Positions 1-7,830 of a stretch of DNA of 53,930 nucleotides are shown here, one piece after another. Position 1 is the stretch's first letter, and every line of letters begins with the position of its first letter. A program made the translations under genes and the position numbers. The notes beneath the pieces are model-generated. The model had not been told where the DNA came from, ran no database searches, and saw only the letters and a list, made by a program, of their open reading frames with translations. This DNA is from a bacterium (GTDB lineage: Bacteria > Actinomycetota > Acidimicrobiia > Spongiisociales > Spongiisociaceae): contig JAPPGV010000143.1 of assembly GCA_028821235.1 (NCBI GenBank), forward strand, positions 1 through 53,930. Direction: 5' to 3'.

Positions 1-118
1 CCCCAATTCTTCATGGGGGTAGTGGTGGGGGTGGGTGGTTTGACACGGGAATGCCCTTCTGACCTGCGATTATGGGCTGTGCAGTAAAGGTCCATGTCGC
101 AGTCAGGAGGGCACCCGT

Positions 119-1552
119 ATGGTGAAGGCTAACAGCAGTTCGGCGTTGAAGGTGGAGGTGGGTGGCGGCGGCCAGGTGGGTCATGTGGGGTTGTGGTTGT
201 TGGGCCGGTTCGCGGATCGTCTCGGGCTGGGTGAGGCGCTGTCGGAGGCGTTCGGTGTGTCGGGTGTGACACATGATCGGGGCCGGTTGTTGGTTCATTT
301 GATGCTGGTCCTAGCGGGGGGTGGGGAGGCGGTCACTGATATTGAGGTGTTGGGGGTCCAGCGGGAGTTGTTCGGTGATGTTGCGTCGGACTCGACTTTG
401 TACCGGACGCTGACCAAAGCTGATGAAGGGACCTCCGAGAGGTTGGCCGGGGCGGTGGCCACGCTCCGGGAGCGGGTGTGGGCCGACTTCCCTGCGGGCG
501 GGACGGTGGTGTTGGATATTGATTCGTCGGTTCATGAGCTGCATTCGGAGAACAAGGACGGCGCAGCGGCGACTTACAACTCCAAGTATGGGTTCCACCC
601 AATGTATTGCTTCGCGGACTGGACGGGGGAACCGCTCGCTGCCCTGCTGCGGCGGGGCAACGCCTCGCCCAACAAGGTAGCGGACCTTACCGAGGTGCTG
701 GACGCGGCTATTGCGGCGCTGCCCCCCCGGATGCGGGTGGGTCATTCGCCGGGTGACGACCCCGAGTCGGTGGTATATCCGATCCGGGTCCGGGCCGATT
801 CCGCGGCGGGACCCGCGTTCGCTGCCGAATGCCGCCGCCGTAACGTCGGGTTCAGTTTCGTCGCGCAGAGCTCCGACGGGATCGCGGAAGCTCTCTCCTA
901 TGTTCCCGTGGACGACCCAGCCTGGGAGCCTGCCCTTCCCCAACCCCGCCCACTACAAGGTAACGATCCGAACAGTGGGCAAACCGACACCGGATCCTCC
1001 GACACCGGACTCGAACACGCAGAACCCACACGGCCACGTTCCCATGTGATCGAACTCAGCGGCCATGTCAAAGCCTACCGATGGCCCACAGACGGCCTCC
1101 GGCTCATCATCCGACGCGAACCCAAGCATCCCGGAGCCAAGACTTCACTGTTCGACTCCGACCGCTGGCGCTACTGGGGACACTGGACCGACAACCCCGC
1201 ATCCCCACCCGAATCCGACCGTGACATGCGCGCCCACGCCCGGGTCGAAACCAACATCGCCCGTATCAAAGACCAAGGCGGCAGCCGCTTCCCATTCGCC
1301 CGATTCGCTCCCAACCGTCTCTGGCTCTACATAGTCGCTCTCGCCGACACCTTGGTCCGCTGGTTCCAGAAACTCTCCCTACCCAAACAACACCCCCTCT
1401 CACGCGCGAAACCCAAAACACTGCGCTGGAACCTATGGCACATACCCGCCACCATCGCCCGCCACGGCCGCCAAACCACCCTCCGAATACCAGCCATCTG
1501 GCCCACCGCCCCCCTCATCGCAACCACCCACCAACACATCCACACCCTCTAA
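119..1552 (+). CDS. IS1380 family DDE transposase
   Basis: This 477-residue protein should catalyse cut-and-paste movement of the element. The DDE acid residues can be placed: Asp133/Asp135 in VVLDIDSS, Asp227 in RVRADSAAG, and Glu377 in ARVETNIARIKD. The stretch after the first Asp (ATYNSKYGFHPM) is typical of IS1380/DDE_Tnp_1 transposases. Length agrees with the family (about 430-480). The ATG is preceded by AGGAGG at 105-110 with 8 bases spacing. The gene looks intact. Its base composition is odd: the first half of the coding strand is rich in G and T, the last third and the downstream region rich in C and A. Confidence 0.9.
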   Translation: MVKANSSSALKVEVGGGGQVGHVGLWLLGRFADRLGLGEALSEAFGVSGVTHDRGRLLVHLMLVLAGGGEAVTDIEVLGVQRELFGDVASDSTLYRTLTKADEGTSERLAGAVATLRERVWADFPAGGTVVLDIDSSVHELHSENKDGAAATYNSKYGFHPMYCFADWTGEPLAALLRRGNASPNKVADLTEVLDAAIAALPPRMRVGHSPGDDPESVVYPIRVRADSAAGPAFAAECRRRNVGFSFVAQSSDGIAEALSYVPVDDPAWEPALPQPRPLQGNDPNSGQTDTGSSDTGLEHAEPTRPRSHVIELSGHVKAYRWPTDGLRLIIRREPKHPGAKTSLFDSDRWRYWGHWTDNPASPPESDRDMRAHARVETNIARIKDQGGSRFPFARFAPNRLWLYIVALADTLVRWFQKLSLPKQHPLSRAKPKTLRWNLWHIPATIARHGRQTTLRIPAIWPTAPLIATTHQHIHTL

Positions 1553-1744
1553 ACAACCCCGCACCCACACCAACCCGAACCCCCGACCCCCCACGCCCCG
1601 AACACCCCCGCCACCCTGCACAAGCCCCACCTGCGAACACCCAAACCCCTGAACCCCCCACAGCAGGCACCGCTCTAACCCCCCAACAGCTACAACACCC
1701 CCCAAACACCACCACCCGACCCCCTCACACCCCCAACCCGCCAA
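1553..1744. other. C/A-rich, G-poor 3' non-coding part of the IS
   Basis: About 190 bases between the transposase stop and the right IR consist almost only of C and A on the plus strand, with long C-runs and few G. I see no gene. An overlapping plus-strand open frame codes only for Pro/Thr/His low-complexity sequence and is a product of the composition. Confidence 0.6.
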
Positions 1745-1766
1745 CCCCGTGAAGAATCAGGGCTAG
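1745..1766. repeat. right terminal inverted repeat of the IS1380-like element
   Basis: CCCCGTGAAGAATCAGGGCT plus AG is the reverse complement of the left tip, with one indel and two or three substitutions. It ends at the CTAG typical of the outer IR edge. Confidence 0.8.
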
Positions 1767-1811
1767 TGGCTAGTTTATGTTTGGTTATATTGACTGCTGA
1801 CTGCTGACTAG
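1764..1811. repeat. heptanucleotide array next to the IS end and the MarR stop
   Basis: TGACTGC-TGACTGC-TGACTAG runs from 1791 to 1811. The preceding bases (TAGTGGC-TAGTTTA at 1764-1777) look like decayed units. The TAG stop of the minus-strand MarR gene (1808-1810) lies inside the last unit. This is one of five period-7 arrays in the window. Confidence 0.7.
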
Positions 1812-2452
1812 TCCGGAGTGTGTGCTCCGAGAGGTCCGGGTTCTGCGGCGCGTCTCATGATGCTGCGAAGCAGGCGTGACAGTTGATCCTGTTCATCGGT
1901 ATCGAGACCGGTCGTCAACGTGCGTTCGCACGTATGGAAGTGCGGGTAGAGCTCCTCGACCACGGCGAGCCCGTCAGGTGTCAGGGACACGGCTACCCGA
2001 CGCCGATCCCCGGACAGGCGACGACGGGAGACCAGATCGCGTTTCTCGAGGGTCTTCACCAGGCCCGTAAGGGTGCCTTTCGAGACTCCGGCCTCGTGGG
2101 CGAGCCGCCTTGACTCCATCTCCCCCCAGATCCACAGTATCCACAAGCAGGTGAACCCTCCCCACGTGAGCCGCCAGCGCGTGAGCAGTTCCTGTTCGAG
2201 CCGGTTGCGCACGGTGATGGCCGCCCGGTAGATGTTGACAACCGCCTGATGGGCGCGGAAATCGAACCATGGCTCGTCGCGGAAGTGGTCACGGATGTCC
2301 CTCTCGACGCGAAGGATCGCATCACGGTCTTCGGACGGGTCGCCGCCTCTCAAAGCCCCTCTCTCTCCGGGCCACGCCACGTGAACACCCGTGGCAGATG
2401 ACCCGCGGAAACATGGCCGGCTCAGCCTCTCCTCGCAATGATATGTCGTCAT
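1808..2452 (-). CDS. MarR family transcriptional regulator
   Basis: The protein is a likely ligand-responsive DNA-binding dimer. After a 60-70 residue N-terminal part, residues about 75-200 form the MarR fold: a first helix pair (VVNIYRAAITVRNRLEQELL), a winged helix with recognition segment SKGTLTGLVKTLEKRDLV, and the basic wing SRRRLSGDRRRVAVSLTP. MarR proteins usually have 140-170 residues, so the start is doubtful. The ATG at 2452 has no clear ribosome site, while a TTG at 2353 sits behind GGAGAGAGG and would give 181 residues. It lies downstream of, and in the same direction as, the ribose-type transporter, which it may regulate (inference). Confidence 0.8.
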   Translation of the reverse strand: MTTYHCEERLSRPCFRGSSATGVHVAWPGERGALRGGDPSEDRDAILRVERDIRDHFRDEPWFDFRAHQAVVNIYRAAITVRNRLEQELLTRWRLTWGGFTCLWILWIWGEMESRRLAHEAGVSKGTLTGLVKTLEKRDLVSRRRLSGDRRRVAVSLTPDGLAVVEELYPHFHTCERTLTTGLDTDEQDQLSRLLRSIMRRAAEPGPLGAHTPD

Positions 2453-2539
2453 CCGGGTTACAGGTGCAAGGGGTCAGGTGCTACCAGACATGTCGCATCG
2501 TGACACGGGCCTAGCTCGGTAGTCGAATACCGTCAAGAC

Positions 2540-2560
2540 TGACAGCTGACAGCTGACTAA
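2540..2560. repeat. heptanucleotide array at the permease stop codon
   Basis: TGACAGC-TGACAGC-TGACTAA. The stop codon of the minus-strand permease (2557-2559, CTA on this strand) is part of the third unit, the same arrangement as at the MarR stop. Confidence 0.7.
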
Positions 2561-3609
2561 ATCCCCGAGCGGCCGAGCGCGCCGAGGCCACCGGTGCTGC
2601 GCCCTTCTAACCGGCGTCCGACCCCGTCGAGCCCGGCCGCCACGACGAGCGCTGCTCCTGCGCTCACGCGGAACCAGAACGGGGCCACACCGAACAGCAG
2701 GAGCCCGTTGTTCAGGAGCCCGACGAACAGGACACCGGCTATAACCCCGACCAGCGACCCTCGCCCGCCGCCGAATGCCACCCCGCCGAGCAGCACCGCG
2801 CTGAGGACGTTCAACTCGAGACCTTCACCGGTGAGCGGTGGCGCTGCGTCGAGCCTCGAGACGAGGATCATCGCGCCTACCGCGCTGCCCGCCCCGGTCG
2901 CCATGTAGAGGTAAACGGGAATCGCGTTGATCCGGATCCCAGCCCTGAACGCCGCTCTCGCGTTGACGCCGATCGCCACCACGTAACGGCCCCATCTGGT
3001 CTTGTAGAGGAAAATCGCCCCGAGCAGGACGGTCACCGCGGCAATGGCGACCGGAACGGGTATCTCCAGCCACCGGACCCGGCCCCGACCGATGATGGCG
3101 AAGGTGTCACCGAATCCAGAGGCGGTCCGTCCCTCGGTCACCACGAACACCACGCCTCGGACCCCCGTGAAGAAGCCCAGAGTCACCACGATCGGGGACA
3201 GCCCCAGCGGGGAGGAGAGGATCCCCTGCGCGGCGCCGACCGCCAAGCCGATCAGCACGGTGATGATCAGGGCAGGCACGATCCCCATGGTTCCCAGGAG
3301 CTTTCCGAGGAGAACCGCACACAGGCCGGTGATCGAGCCGATCGCGAAGTCGACGTAACCGGCCATCAGGAGTAGTGCGCTCGGTATTGCCAGGGTGGCG
3401 ATGACGGCGGTCTGCAACAGGACCAGACGGAAGTTCGAGACGGTGAGGAACCGGTCGGAGAAGATGGCGAAGAAGACGACCTCGACCACCAGCGCCCCGA
3501 CGATCCCGTTGCGCAGGATCTTGGCCCAGGTACCTGCGATCTCCTGCCGGTTGTCCCCCAACAGAGCCGCGGCTCGCGAACGCAGGCCTACAGGCTCACG
3601 TCCGGGCAT
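2557..3609 (-). CDS. ribose-type ABC transporter permease (BPD_transp_2)
   Basis: This 350-residue integral membrane protein would form the channel of a simple-sugar type importer. It has about ten hydrophobic segments starting near residue 35 (IVGALVVEVVFFAIFSDRFL) and a family-typical early stretch, LLMAGYVDFAIGSITGLCAVL, equivalent to the RbsC 'GGIDLSVG' region. It also has PIVVTLGFFTGVRGVVFVVTEGR and a C-terminal LNVLSAVLLGGVAFGGGRGSL loop. Length matches RbsC/YtfT permeases. The receptor gene lies 105 bases upstream on the same strand. No ATPase of the RbsA type occurs in the window. The substrate is unknown. Confidence 0.88.
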   Translation of the reverse strand: MPGREPVGLRSRAAALLGDNRQEIAGTWAKILRNGIVGALVVEVVFFAIFSDRFLTVSNFRLVLLQTAVIATLAIPSALLLMAGYVDFAIGSITGLCAVLLGKLLGTMGIVPALIITVLIGLAVGAAQGILSSPLGLSPIVVTLGFFTGVRGVVFVVTEGRTASGFGDTFAIIGRGRVRWLEIPVPVAIAAVTVLLGAIFLYKTRWGRYVVAIGVNARAAFRAGIRINAIPVYLYMATGAGSAVGAMILVSRLDAAPPLTGEGLELNVLSAVLLGGVAFGGGRGSLVGVIAGVLFVGLLNNGLLLFGVAPFWFRVSAGAALVVAAGLDGVGRRLEGRSTGGLGALGRSGI

Positions 3610-3714
3610 CAGGCCTCGATCCGGTACTGATCTTCATCAGAACAACCGAGGCGGCCGACGAGCATGCTCCCTCGCACCGCTCGCCGACCGCCCGAGAATA
3701 CGTAACCTGGTGAT

Positions 3715-5118
3715 CTAGCCCAGGAATTCCGCGTAGTTGTCCAGCACCTGCTGTGCGAAGCTCGCCATACCCGGGGTGACTGCCACGTAGTTGAGCACCA
3801 GGCTCGTGGGCGGCTGCCCTTCCAGGATGTTCGCGGGCAGGTCTGCGACCGCCTTGCCCAGTTGGTCGAGAATCAAAGCTCCCGAGACACGGTAGATGCC
3901 GTACTCGTCGGCGCCGGCCAGCAATTCCAGCGCCTCGTTCTGCCCGTCCATTCCCCCGACGAAGATCTCGCCCGGGTCCCTGCCGTCCTGCTCGATCTGG
4001 GCAACGAACGCCTGGTAGGCGCCTAGCGCTCCGCCGTCGTTGATCCCGATGACCATGTTGAGTCCCGGATCGGCCTGGAGGAAGGTCTCCGTCGCTTCCA
4101 GCCCGCTGGCCTCGGCAACCGACTCCGCCTCGAGGGGCGCCACGCCGGTCGCTTCTGTAATGATCTCCCGGAGCGGATCGGTACGGTCCGTACACGCCCT
4201 TCCGCACTGGTCGAACGTGAACAGCGCCCAGGAGAAGGTCTCCGGATCGCCCGTGAAGTCCTCTTCCAACCAGCGAAGAGCCTCGGCTGCCACTGCGCGG
4301 GCTCCGTCGATGTTCGCGTAGACGATGGACGAGTCGCCACCGGGGACCGCCGTCGAATAGCCGACTACGACGATGCCGGCGTCCTTGGCCGACTGCACCA
4401 CTGGCAGGTACGGATCGATGCCGCACAAGGGCAGGAACACGATGGCGTCGACACCGGCCGCCACGAAGCCCTCGATGTCCTGGACCTGCTTCTCGCAGTC
4501 GCCGTTCGCCGAACCTTCGACCCAGTCGTAGCCGCGTCTCTCGGCCTCGATCCTGGCGGGGTCGGCGACGATCGGATAGATGCCGGCACTCTCATTGCCA
4601 AAGCTGAATGCGATCGTGCCCTTGCTCTCCTGCGCTGCCATCGCCTGCTCTTCGGCCATCCGCTGCGCCTCGGCAAGGGCAGCCTCCGCCTCGGCAAGCG
4701 CCGCCTGGGAAGCCTCATCACCCTCCATAGCCTCCTCGGCCATCATGTTGGCTTCATCGAGCGCAGCCTCCGCGTCGGCCAACGCATCTTCCGCGTCGGC
4801 AAGCGCATCCTGGGAACCCGCGTCATCATCCATAGCCTCCGCGGCCATCGCCTTGGCACTCGCCAGAGCAGCCTCCGCGTCGGCCAACGCCGCGGCAGCA
4901 GCCTCGGCTTCAGCCCGAGCCGCAGCAGCAGCAGCCTGGGCGTCGGCTGCATCAGACTGAGCCGCCGCCGCCTGCGCTTGAGCTGCCGCCGTCTCGTCGG
5001 CCTCGCCGCCGTCGCCGCATGCGAAGGCGACCAGCGACAAGGCCGCCAGCAGCCCTAAGAATCTCCACTTCCGACGTGCCTGTCCACGCGGGCGAAATAC
5101 CCGGTTTGTCCGTGACAT
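3715..5118 (-). CDS. sugar-type solute-binding lipoprotein with Ala-rich coiled-coil spacer
   Basis: The N-terminus has basic residues, a hydrophobic core and a lipobox (SLVAFAC, Cys34), so the protein should be a membrane-anchored receptor. Between the lipobox and the ligand-binding domain lie roughly 130 residues made almost only of Ala, Glu, Asp and Gln in heptad-like order (AEAALADAEAALASAKAMAA), predicted to form a long coiled coil. From about residue 167 (GTIAFSFGNESAGIYPIVAD) the type-1 periplasmic binding fold follows, with GVDAIVFLPLCGIDPYLPVV and MVIGINDGGALGAYQAF, as in RbsB/Peripla_BP_4. The total of 467 residues is about 130 more than usual because of the spacer. It is the first gene of the transporter operon. 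Confidence 0.88.
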   Translation of the reverse strand: MSRTNRVFRPRGQARRKWRFLGLLAALSLVAFACGDGGEADETAAAQAQAAAAQSDAADAQAAAAAARAEAEAAAAALADAEAALASAKAMAAEAMDDDAGSQDALADAEDALADAEAALDEANMMAEEAMEGDEASQAALAEAEAALAEAQRMAEEQAMAAQESKGTIAFSFGNESAGIYPIVADPARIEAERRGYDWVEGSANGDCEKQVQDIEGFVAAGVDAIVFLPLCGIDPYLPVVQSAKDAGIVVVGYSTAVPGGDSSIVYANIDGARAVAAEALRWLEEDFTGDPETFSWALFTFDQCGRACTDRTDPLREIITEATGVAPLEAESVAEASGLEATETFLQADPGLNMVIGINDGGALGAYQAFVAQIEQDGRDPGEIFVGGMDGQNEALELLAGADEYGIYRVSGALILDQLGKAVADLPANILEGQPPTSLVLNYVAVTPGMASFAQQVLDNYAEFLG

Positions 5119-5405
5119 GGATCCTCCCTACTCCGATCCGAGGAATGAAGCATCATAACCCAGGGATGATGCTGGTGGCTGGTGGCTGGTAGCTGGTAGC
5201 TGGTAGCTGGCGCCGGCAAGCGGCTCGTCGATCGCGACGCCGATTCATAACGGGCGTGGGCGCCGAGCGCCTTCCAATAACACGTGGCAAATAGAGAGGT
5301 TACCAACTTTTAAGAGATAGAATCATTATAGAACAGTATGCTCAAGGTTGGCAGAACGGTAGACAATGACTAGACTGGTGGTTGGTCAGCGCTTGGGAAG
5401 GTGAG
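5119..5405. other. intergenic region between divergent genes, with AT-rich core
   Basis: The stretch holds a period-7 array (5171-5212) and an AT-rich core around 5305-5340 (for example AAGAGATAGAATCATTATAG) that is a plausible place for divergent promoters of the receptor gene and the small-gene pair. I could not place -35/-10 boxes with confidence. Confidence 0.4.
5171..5212. repeat. heptanucleotide array (GCTGGTR)6
   Basis: Six consecutive 7-base units: GCTGGTG twice, GCTGGTA three times, then GCTGGCG. It lies about 50 bases upstream of the receptor start codon (minus strand). Confidence 0.85.
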
Positions 5406-5537
5406 ATGACAGACGACAACCGCCAGGCCGATCTCGCCTGGGCAGTTCACAAGATCGAAGCCAGGCTCGACTCCCCGTCGAGGTGGATGGCCGGACTCGA
5501 CCTCGTGTCGTTCACTGCCGTCGCGGTGCGGCCATGA
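5406..5537 (+). CDS. small hypothetical protein, unit A of duplicated pair (copy 1)
   Basis: ATG at 5406 opens a 43-codon frame (MTDDNRQADLAWAVHKIEAR, ending TAVAVRP) whose TGA overlaps the ATG of the next frame as ATGA. It follows GGGAAGGTGAG, a fair ribosome site. A second copy of the same arrangement lies 347 bases downstream. That the overlap and the reading frame survive in both copies is the main support for coding. I recognise no family; the short C-terminal segment (GLDLVSFTAVAV) is mildly hydrophobic. Confidence 0.5.
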   Translation: MTDDNRQADLAWAVHKIEARLDSPSRWMAGLDLVSFTAVAVRP

Positions 5538-5734
5538 CGGTCACCGAGTCCCTGGTGGACGCCAAAGACGCAGCGGTCGAGGCCCGCCTCGAATCGAAGA
5601 TCGAGCGAGCCGTGGCAGCCCTGGAGCGCCGCTTCGGCGCAATGGAACGCCGCATCAACCAGCACACGCTCTGGGTGGTCGGCTGGGTCACCCTCGTCGG
5701 CGGCCTCATCATCACAGTGGTGCTCAACCAGTAG
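5534..5734 (+). CDS. small coiled-coil, tail-anchored membrane protein (copy 1)
   Basis: This 66-residue protein has a charged amphipathic helix (SLVDAKDAAVEARLESKIER) followed by one C-terminal membrane segment (TLWVVGWVTLVGGLIITVVL) and a two-residue tail. The start is taken as the ATG that overlaps the preceding stop (ATGA); a longer in-frame start at 5483 would run through unit A. The architecture recalls small DUF1640-like proteins, but I cannot assign a family. A near-identical second copy follows at 5842-6021, which lacks seven residues (RFGAMER). Function unknown. Confidence 0.65.
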   Translation: MTVTESLVDAKDAAVEARLESKIERAVAALERRFGAMERRINQHTLWVVGWVTLVGGLIITVVLNQ

Positions 5735-5752
5735 CGTGGAGGGGAAGGCGAG

Positions 5753-5845
5753 ATGACAGATGTCGAGACCAGGTTCGGTTACCCGTGTAGATGGCTGCTC
5801 AGAGTCGACCTCGCCCTGACCGCCGTCGTCACGGTGCGGCGATGA
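5753..5845 (+). CDS. small hypothetical protein, unit A of duplicated pair (copy 2)
   Basis: A 30-codon frame (MTDVETRFGYPCRWLLRVDL and on to TVRR) resembles copy 1 at both ends (MTD start; RW-x(3,4)-DL-x(3)-TAV near the end) but is shorter in the middle. It again ends in ATGA shared with the next gene and follows GGAGGGGAAGGCGAG. It may be a decaying paralogue. Confidence 0.4.
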   Translation: MTDVETRFGYPCRWLLRVDLALTAVVTVRR

Positions 5846-6021
5846 CGGTCAGCGAGTCCCTGGTGGACGCCAAAGACGCAGCGGTCGAGGCCCGCCTCGA
5901 ATCGAAGATCGAGCGAGCCGTGGCAGCTCTGGAGCGCCGCATCAACCAGCACACGCTCTGGGTGGTCGGCTGGGTCACCCTCGTCGGCGGCCTGATAATC
6001 ACGGTGGTGCTCAACCAGTAG
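5842..6021 (+). CDS. small coiled-coil, tail-anchored membrane protein (copy 2)
   Basis: This 59-residue duplicate of the gene at 5534 shares the DAKDAAVEARLESKIERAVA helix and the C-terminal membrane segment ending VVLNQ, with the seven residues RFGAMER missing. The two copies are almost identical in DNA over the helix-coding part, so the duplication is recent. The gene is translationally coupled to the short frame before it (ATGA). Confidence 0.6.
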   Translation: MTVSESLVDAKDAAVEARLESKIERAVAALERRINQHTLWVVGWVTLVGGLIITVVLNQ

Positions 6022-6111
6022 TAGGGGTCCCGCGAACCTGCGCAGGAATTCGCTTCGCCGATCCGGATATAGCTCATCCGCCACCATCCGGGAAGCTGTC
6101 GAGAACTGTAT

Positions 6112-7830
6112 TCAGCCGCGGTCCAACCTGGCGCCGGTCGGGGTGGCGGTTCCGTCCGCGCCCACCTTAACGCCGTAGACCTGCTCGGCTTGCTCCGGTG
6201 ACACGTAGCCGTCGAGGACGTCCTCCCGCACCAACTCGATGGCGCGATCGAGGGGGTTGCCCCAACCTCCCCCTCCGGCTGAGAGGTTGCGGAACCGTTC
6301 CCCGGGCTGCATGGTGAACCTCTCCATCCGCGCCCGCTGGGCACGGTCGGTGTCTGGCCAAACGATCATGGCGTTGGTCTCCGGCTCGTGCCCGCCCCGC
6401 AGCGCCCACGGCTTCGTCTTGGTCTTCTTCTTCATCGACAGCATCTCGCCGGTGGCGAGGAATCTCACTTCGCGGCAGATGCCCAGACCTCCCCGCCACT
6501 TTCCGGCCCCTGCCGAGTCCTGGCGCAGTTCTAGGCGCTCGTGGAAGATCGGGGACTTGTGCTCCAGAACCTCCATCGAGGTGTTGCGGACTGCCGTCGT
6601 GGAGGGATGCTGCAAAGCGGTGGCTCCGTCGTAGTCGGGTGTGGCGCCCCAGCCGATTCCCTCGTTGTTGCTGACCGCGTACATCTCTCCGGTCTCGGGA
6701 TGCGTGCCTACCGCCATGAAACCCGGCTCGTCGGAACCGGAGGAGGCGTTGATCTCGTCCATCCCCTGAGCCAGGGCTTTGTTGATCAGCTCGAAGGCCG
6801 CCATCCCCGTCCACAGCGTGAAGGTGGCCGCCGGGTATACGGCATGGAAGAGGTTCCCGGGAGGGCATTCGACGGTGAGAGGGTCGAAATGGCCGTGGTT
6901 GGCGGGAGTGTCGGGGGTGGTGAGTGACTTGAAGACCGACTTGGCCAGGCTAGAGGTCTTCCCGAACGGCATGTTGACGGGCCCGGGCACCGCGTCGTCG
7001 GAGTCGCCGTAGTCGACGACGAAGCGGTCCCCGTCGATGGTGACCGTCACCGCCATCCTGATCAGGTCGTGTGAGATACCGTCGTCATCCAGCCAGTCAT
7101 GGGCCGACCACTGCCCGTCGGGCATGGCCCGCACCGCTTCGGCGGCGGTCTGCGCGCCGTGCTCGATGATGCGGTCGATCGCCGCGTCGACGTTTGCCAG
7201 GCCGAACTTCTCCCAGATCTGGTGCAGGCGGCGCTCTCCCACCCTGATGGCGGAGATCTGGGCATGGAAGTCCCCGATGATGGTCTCGGGCATCCGGGAG
7301 TTGTAGCGCAGGATGGCCATGATCTGCTCATCGACCTCCCCCCGGCGGATCAGCTTCACGCCCGGCATGATCAGGCCCTCCTGGTGCATGGAGGTGGAGT
7401 CCAGGACGTAGCCGGGATCCTTGGCGCCCAGGTCCATCCAGTGAGCCCGGACCGCCAGGTAGGCATCGGGACGCTCGCTTCCCTCGCAGAAGACCGGGGC
7501 GAACAGCATGGCGTCGGACACGTGGGCCCCGCTCCAGTAGGGATAGTTGATCATCACCACGTCGCCGGGGTGGAGGTTCTCGACCCCCACCTTCTCCACG
7601 CCCTTGTGGATGGCGTAGTCGTTGGCGCCCAGGAAGGTGAGTATCCCCGTCGACTCGGAGATCAGCCGGCGGTGGCGGTCGTACATGGAGATGCCGAAGT
7701 CCAGGACCTCGTAGATCACCGGGTTGAAGGCGGTCCTGACCAGGGTGCGCCGCATCTGTTCGGAGGTGGAGTTCAGGTAGTGGCGGATCACCTCCACGGT
7801 GGCGCCATCGAGAGCCCGAGTCCCGCTCAC
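6112..7830 (-). CDS. hyuB: hydantoinase/oxoprolinase B subunit family protein
   Basis: At 572 residues this has the usual length of HyuB, which with HyuA forms ATP-dependent hydrolases of cyclic amides (N-methylhydantoin, 5-oxoproline) and related carboxylases. Recognisable blocks are EQMRRTLVRTAFNPVIYEVLDFG near the start, PGDVVMINYPYWSGAHVSDAM (family core), RAHWMDLGAKDPGYVLDS, QDSAGAGKWRGGLGICREV and the C-terminal GERFRNLSAGGGGWGNPL. Its start overlaps the hyuA stop (ATGA at 7827-7830), so the subunits should be made together. The substrate cannot be read from sequence. It is the last gene of an amidohydrolase-hyuA-hyuB operon. Confidence 0.92.
   Translation of the reverse strand: MSGTRALDGATVEVIRHYLNSTSEQMRRTLVRTAFNPVIYEVLDFGISMYDRHRRLISESTGILTFLGANDYAIHKGVEKVGVENLHPGDVVMINYPYWSGAHVSDAMLFAPVFCEGSERPDAYLAVRAHWMDLGAKDPGYVLDSTSMHQEGLIMPGVKLIRRGEVDEQIMAILRYNSRMPETIIGDFHAQISAIRVGERRLHQIWEKFGLANVDAAIDRIIEHGAQTAAEAVRAMPDGQWSAHDWLDDDGISHDLIRMAVTVTIDGDRFVVDYGDSDDAVPGPVNMPFGKTSSLAKSVFKSLTTPDTPANHGHFDPLTVECPPGNLFHAVYPAATFTLWTGMAAFELINKALAQGMDEINASSGSDEPGFMAVGTHPETGEMYAVSNNEGIGWGATPDYDGATALQHPSTTAVRNTSMEVLEHKSPIFHERLELRQDSAGAGKWRGGLGICREVRFLATGEMLSMKKKTKTKPWALRGGHEPETNAMIVWPDTDRAQRARMERFTMQPGERFRNLSAGGGGWGNPLDRAIELVREDVLDGYVSPEQAEQVYGVKVGADGTATPTGARLDRG

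Larger units (their letters stand above)
1..1766 (+). mobile_element. IS1380-like insertion sequence, left tip outside the window
   Basis: The element carries one transposase gene. Its right terminal inverted repeat is at 1745-1766, which read from the outside is CTAGCCCTGATTCTTCACGG and onward. The left end matches this: CTAG followed by a C-run, then ATTCTTCATGGGG, the first bases of which are just outside the window but are visible at 53876-53893. The short IR beginning CTAG, the single large DDE gene and the overall length of about 1.77 kb fit the IS1380 family. No target duplication can be scored here because the left flank is not in the window. The right flank is a degenerate period-7 repeat. 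Confidence 0.85.

Noticed and set aside
1435-1752. Pro/Thr/His-rich frame at the end of the IS
   Set aside because: It arises from the C/A-rich composition and overlaps the transposase gene in another frame, with no start context.
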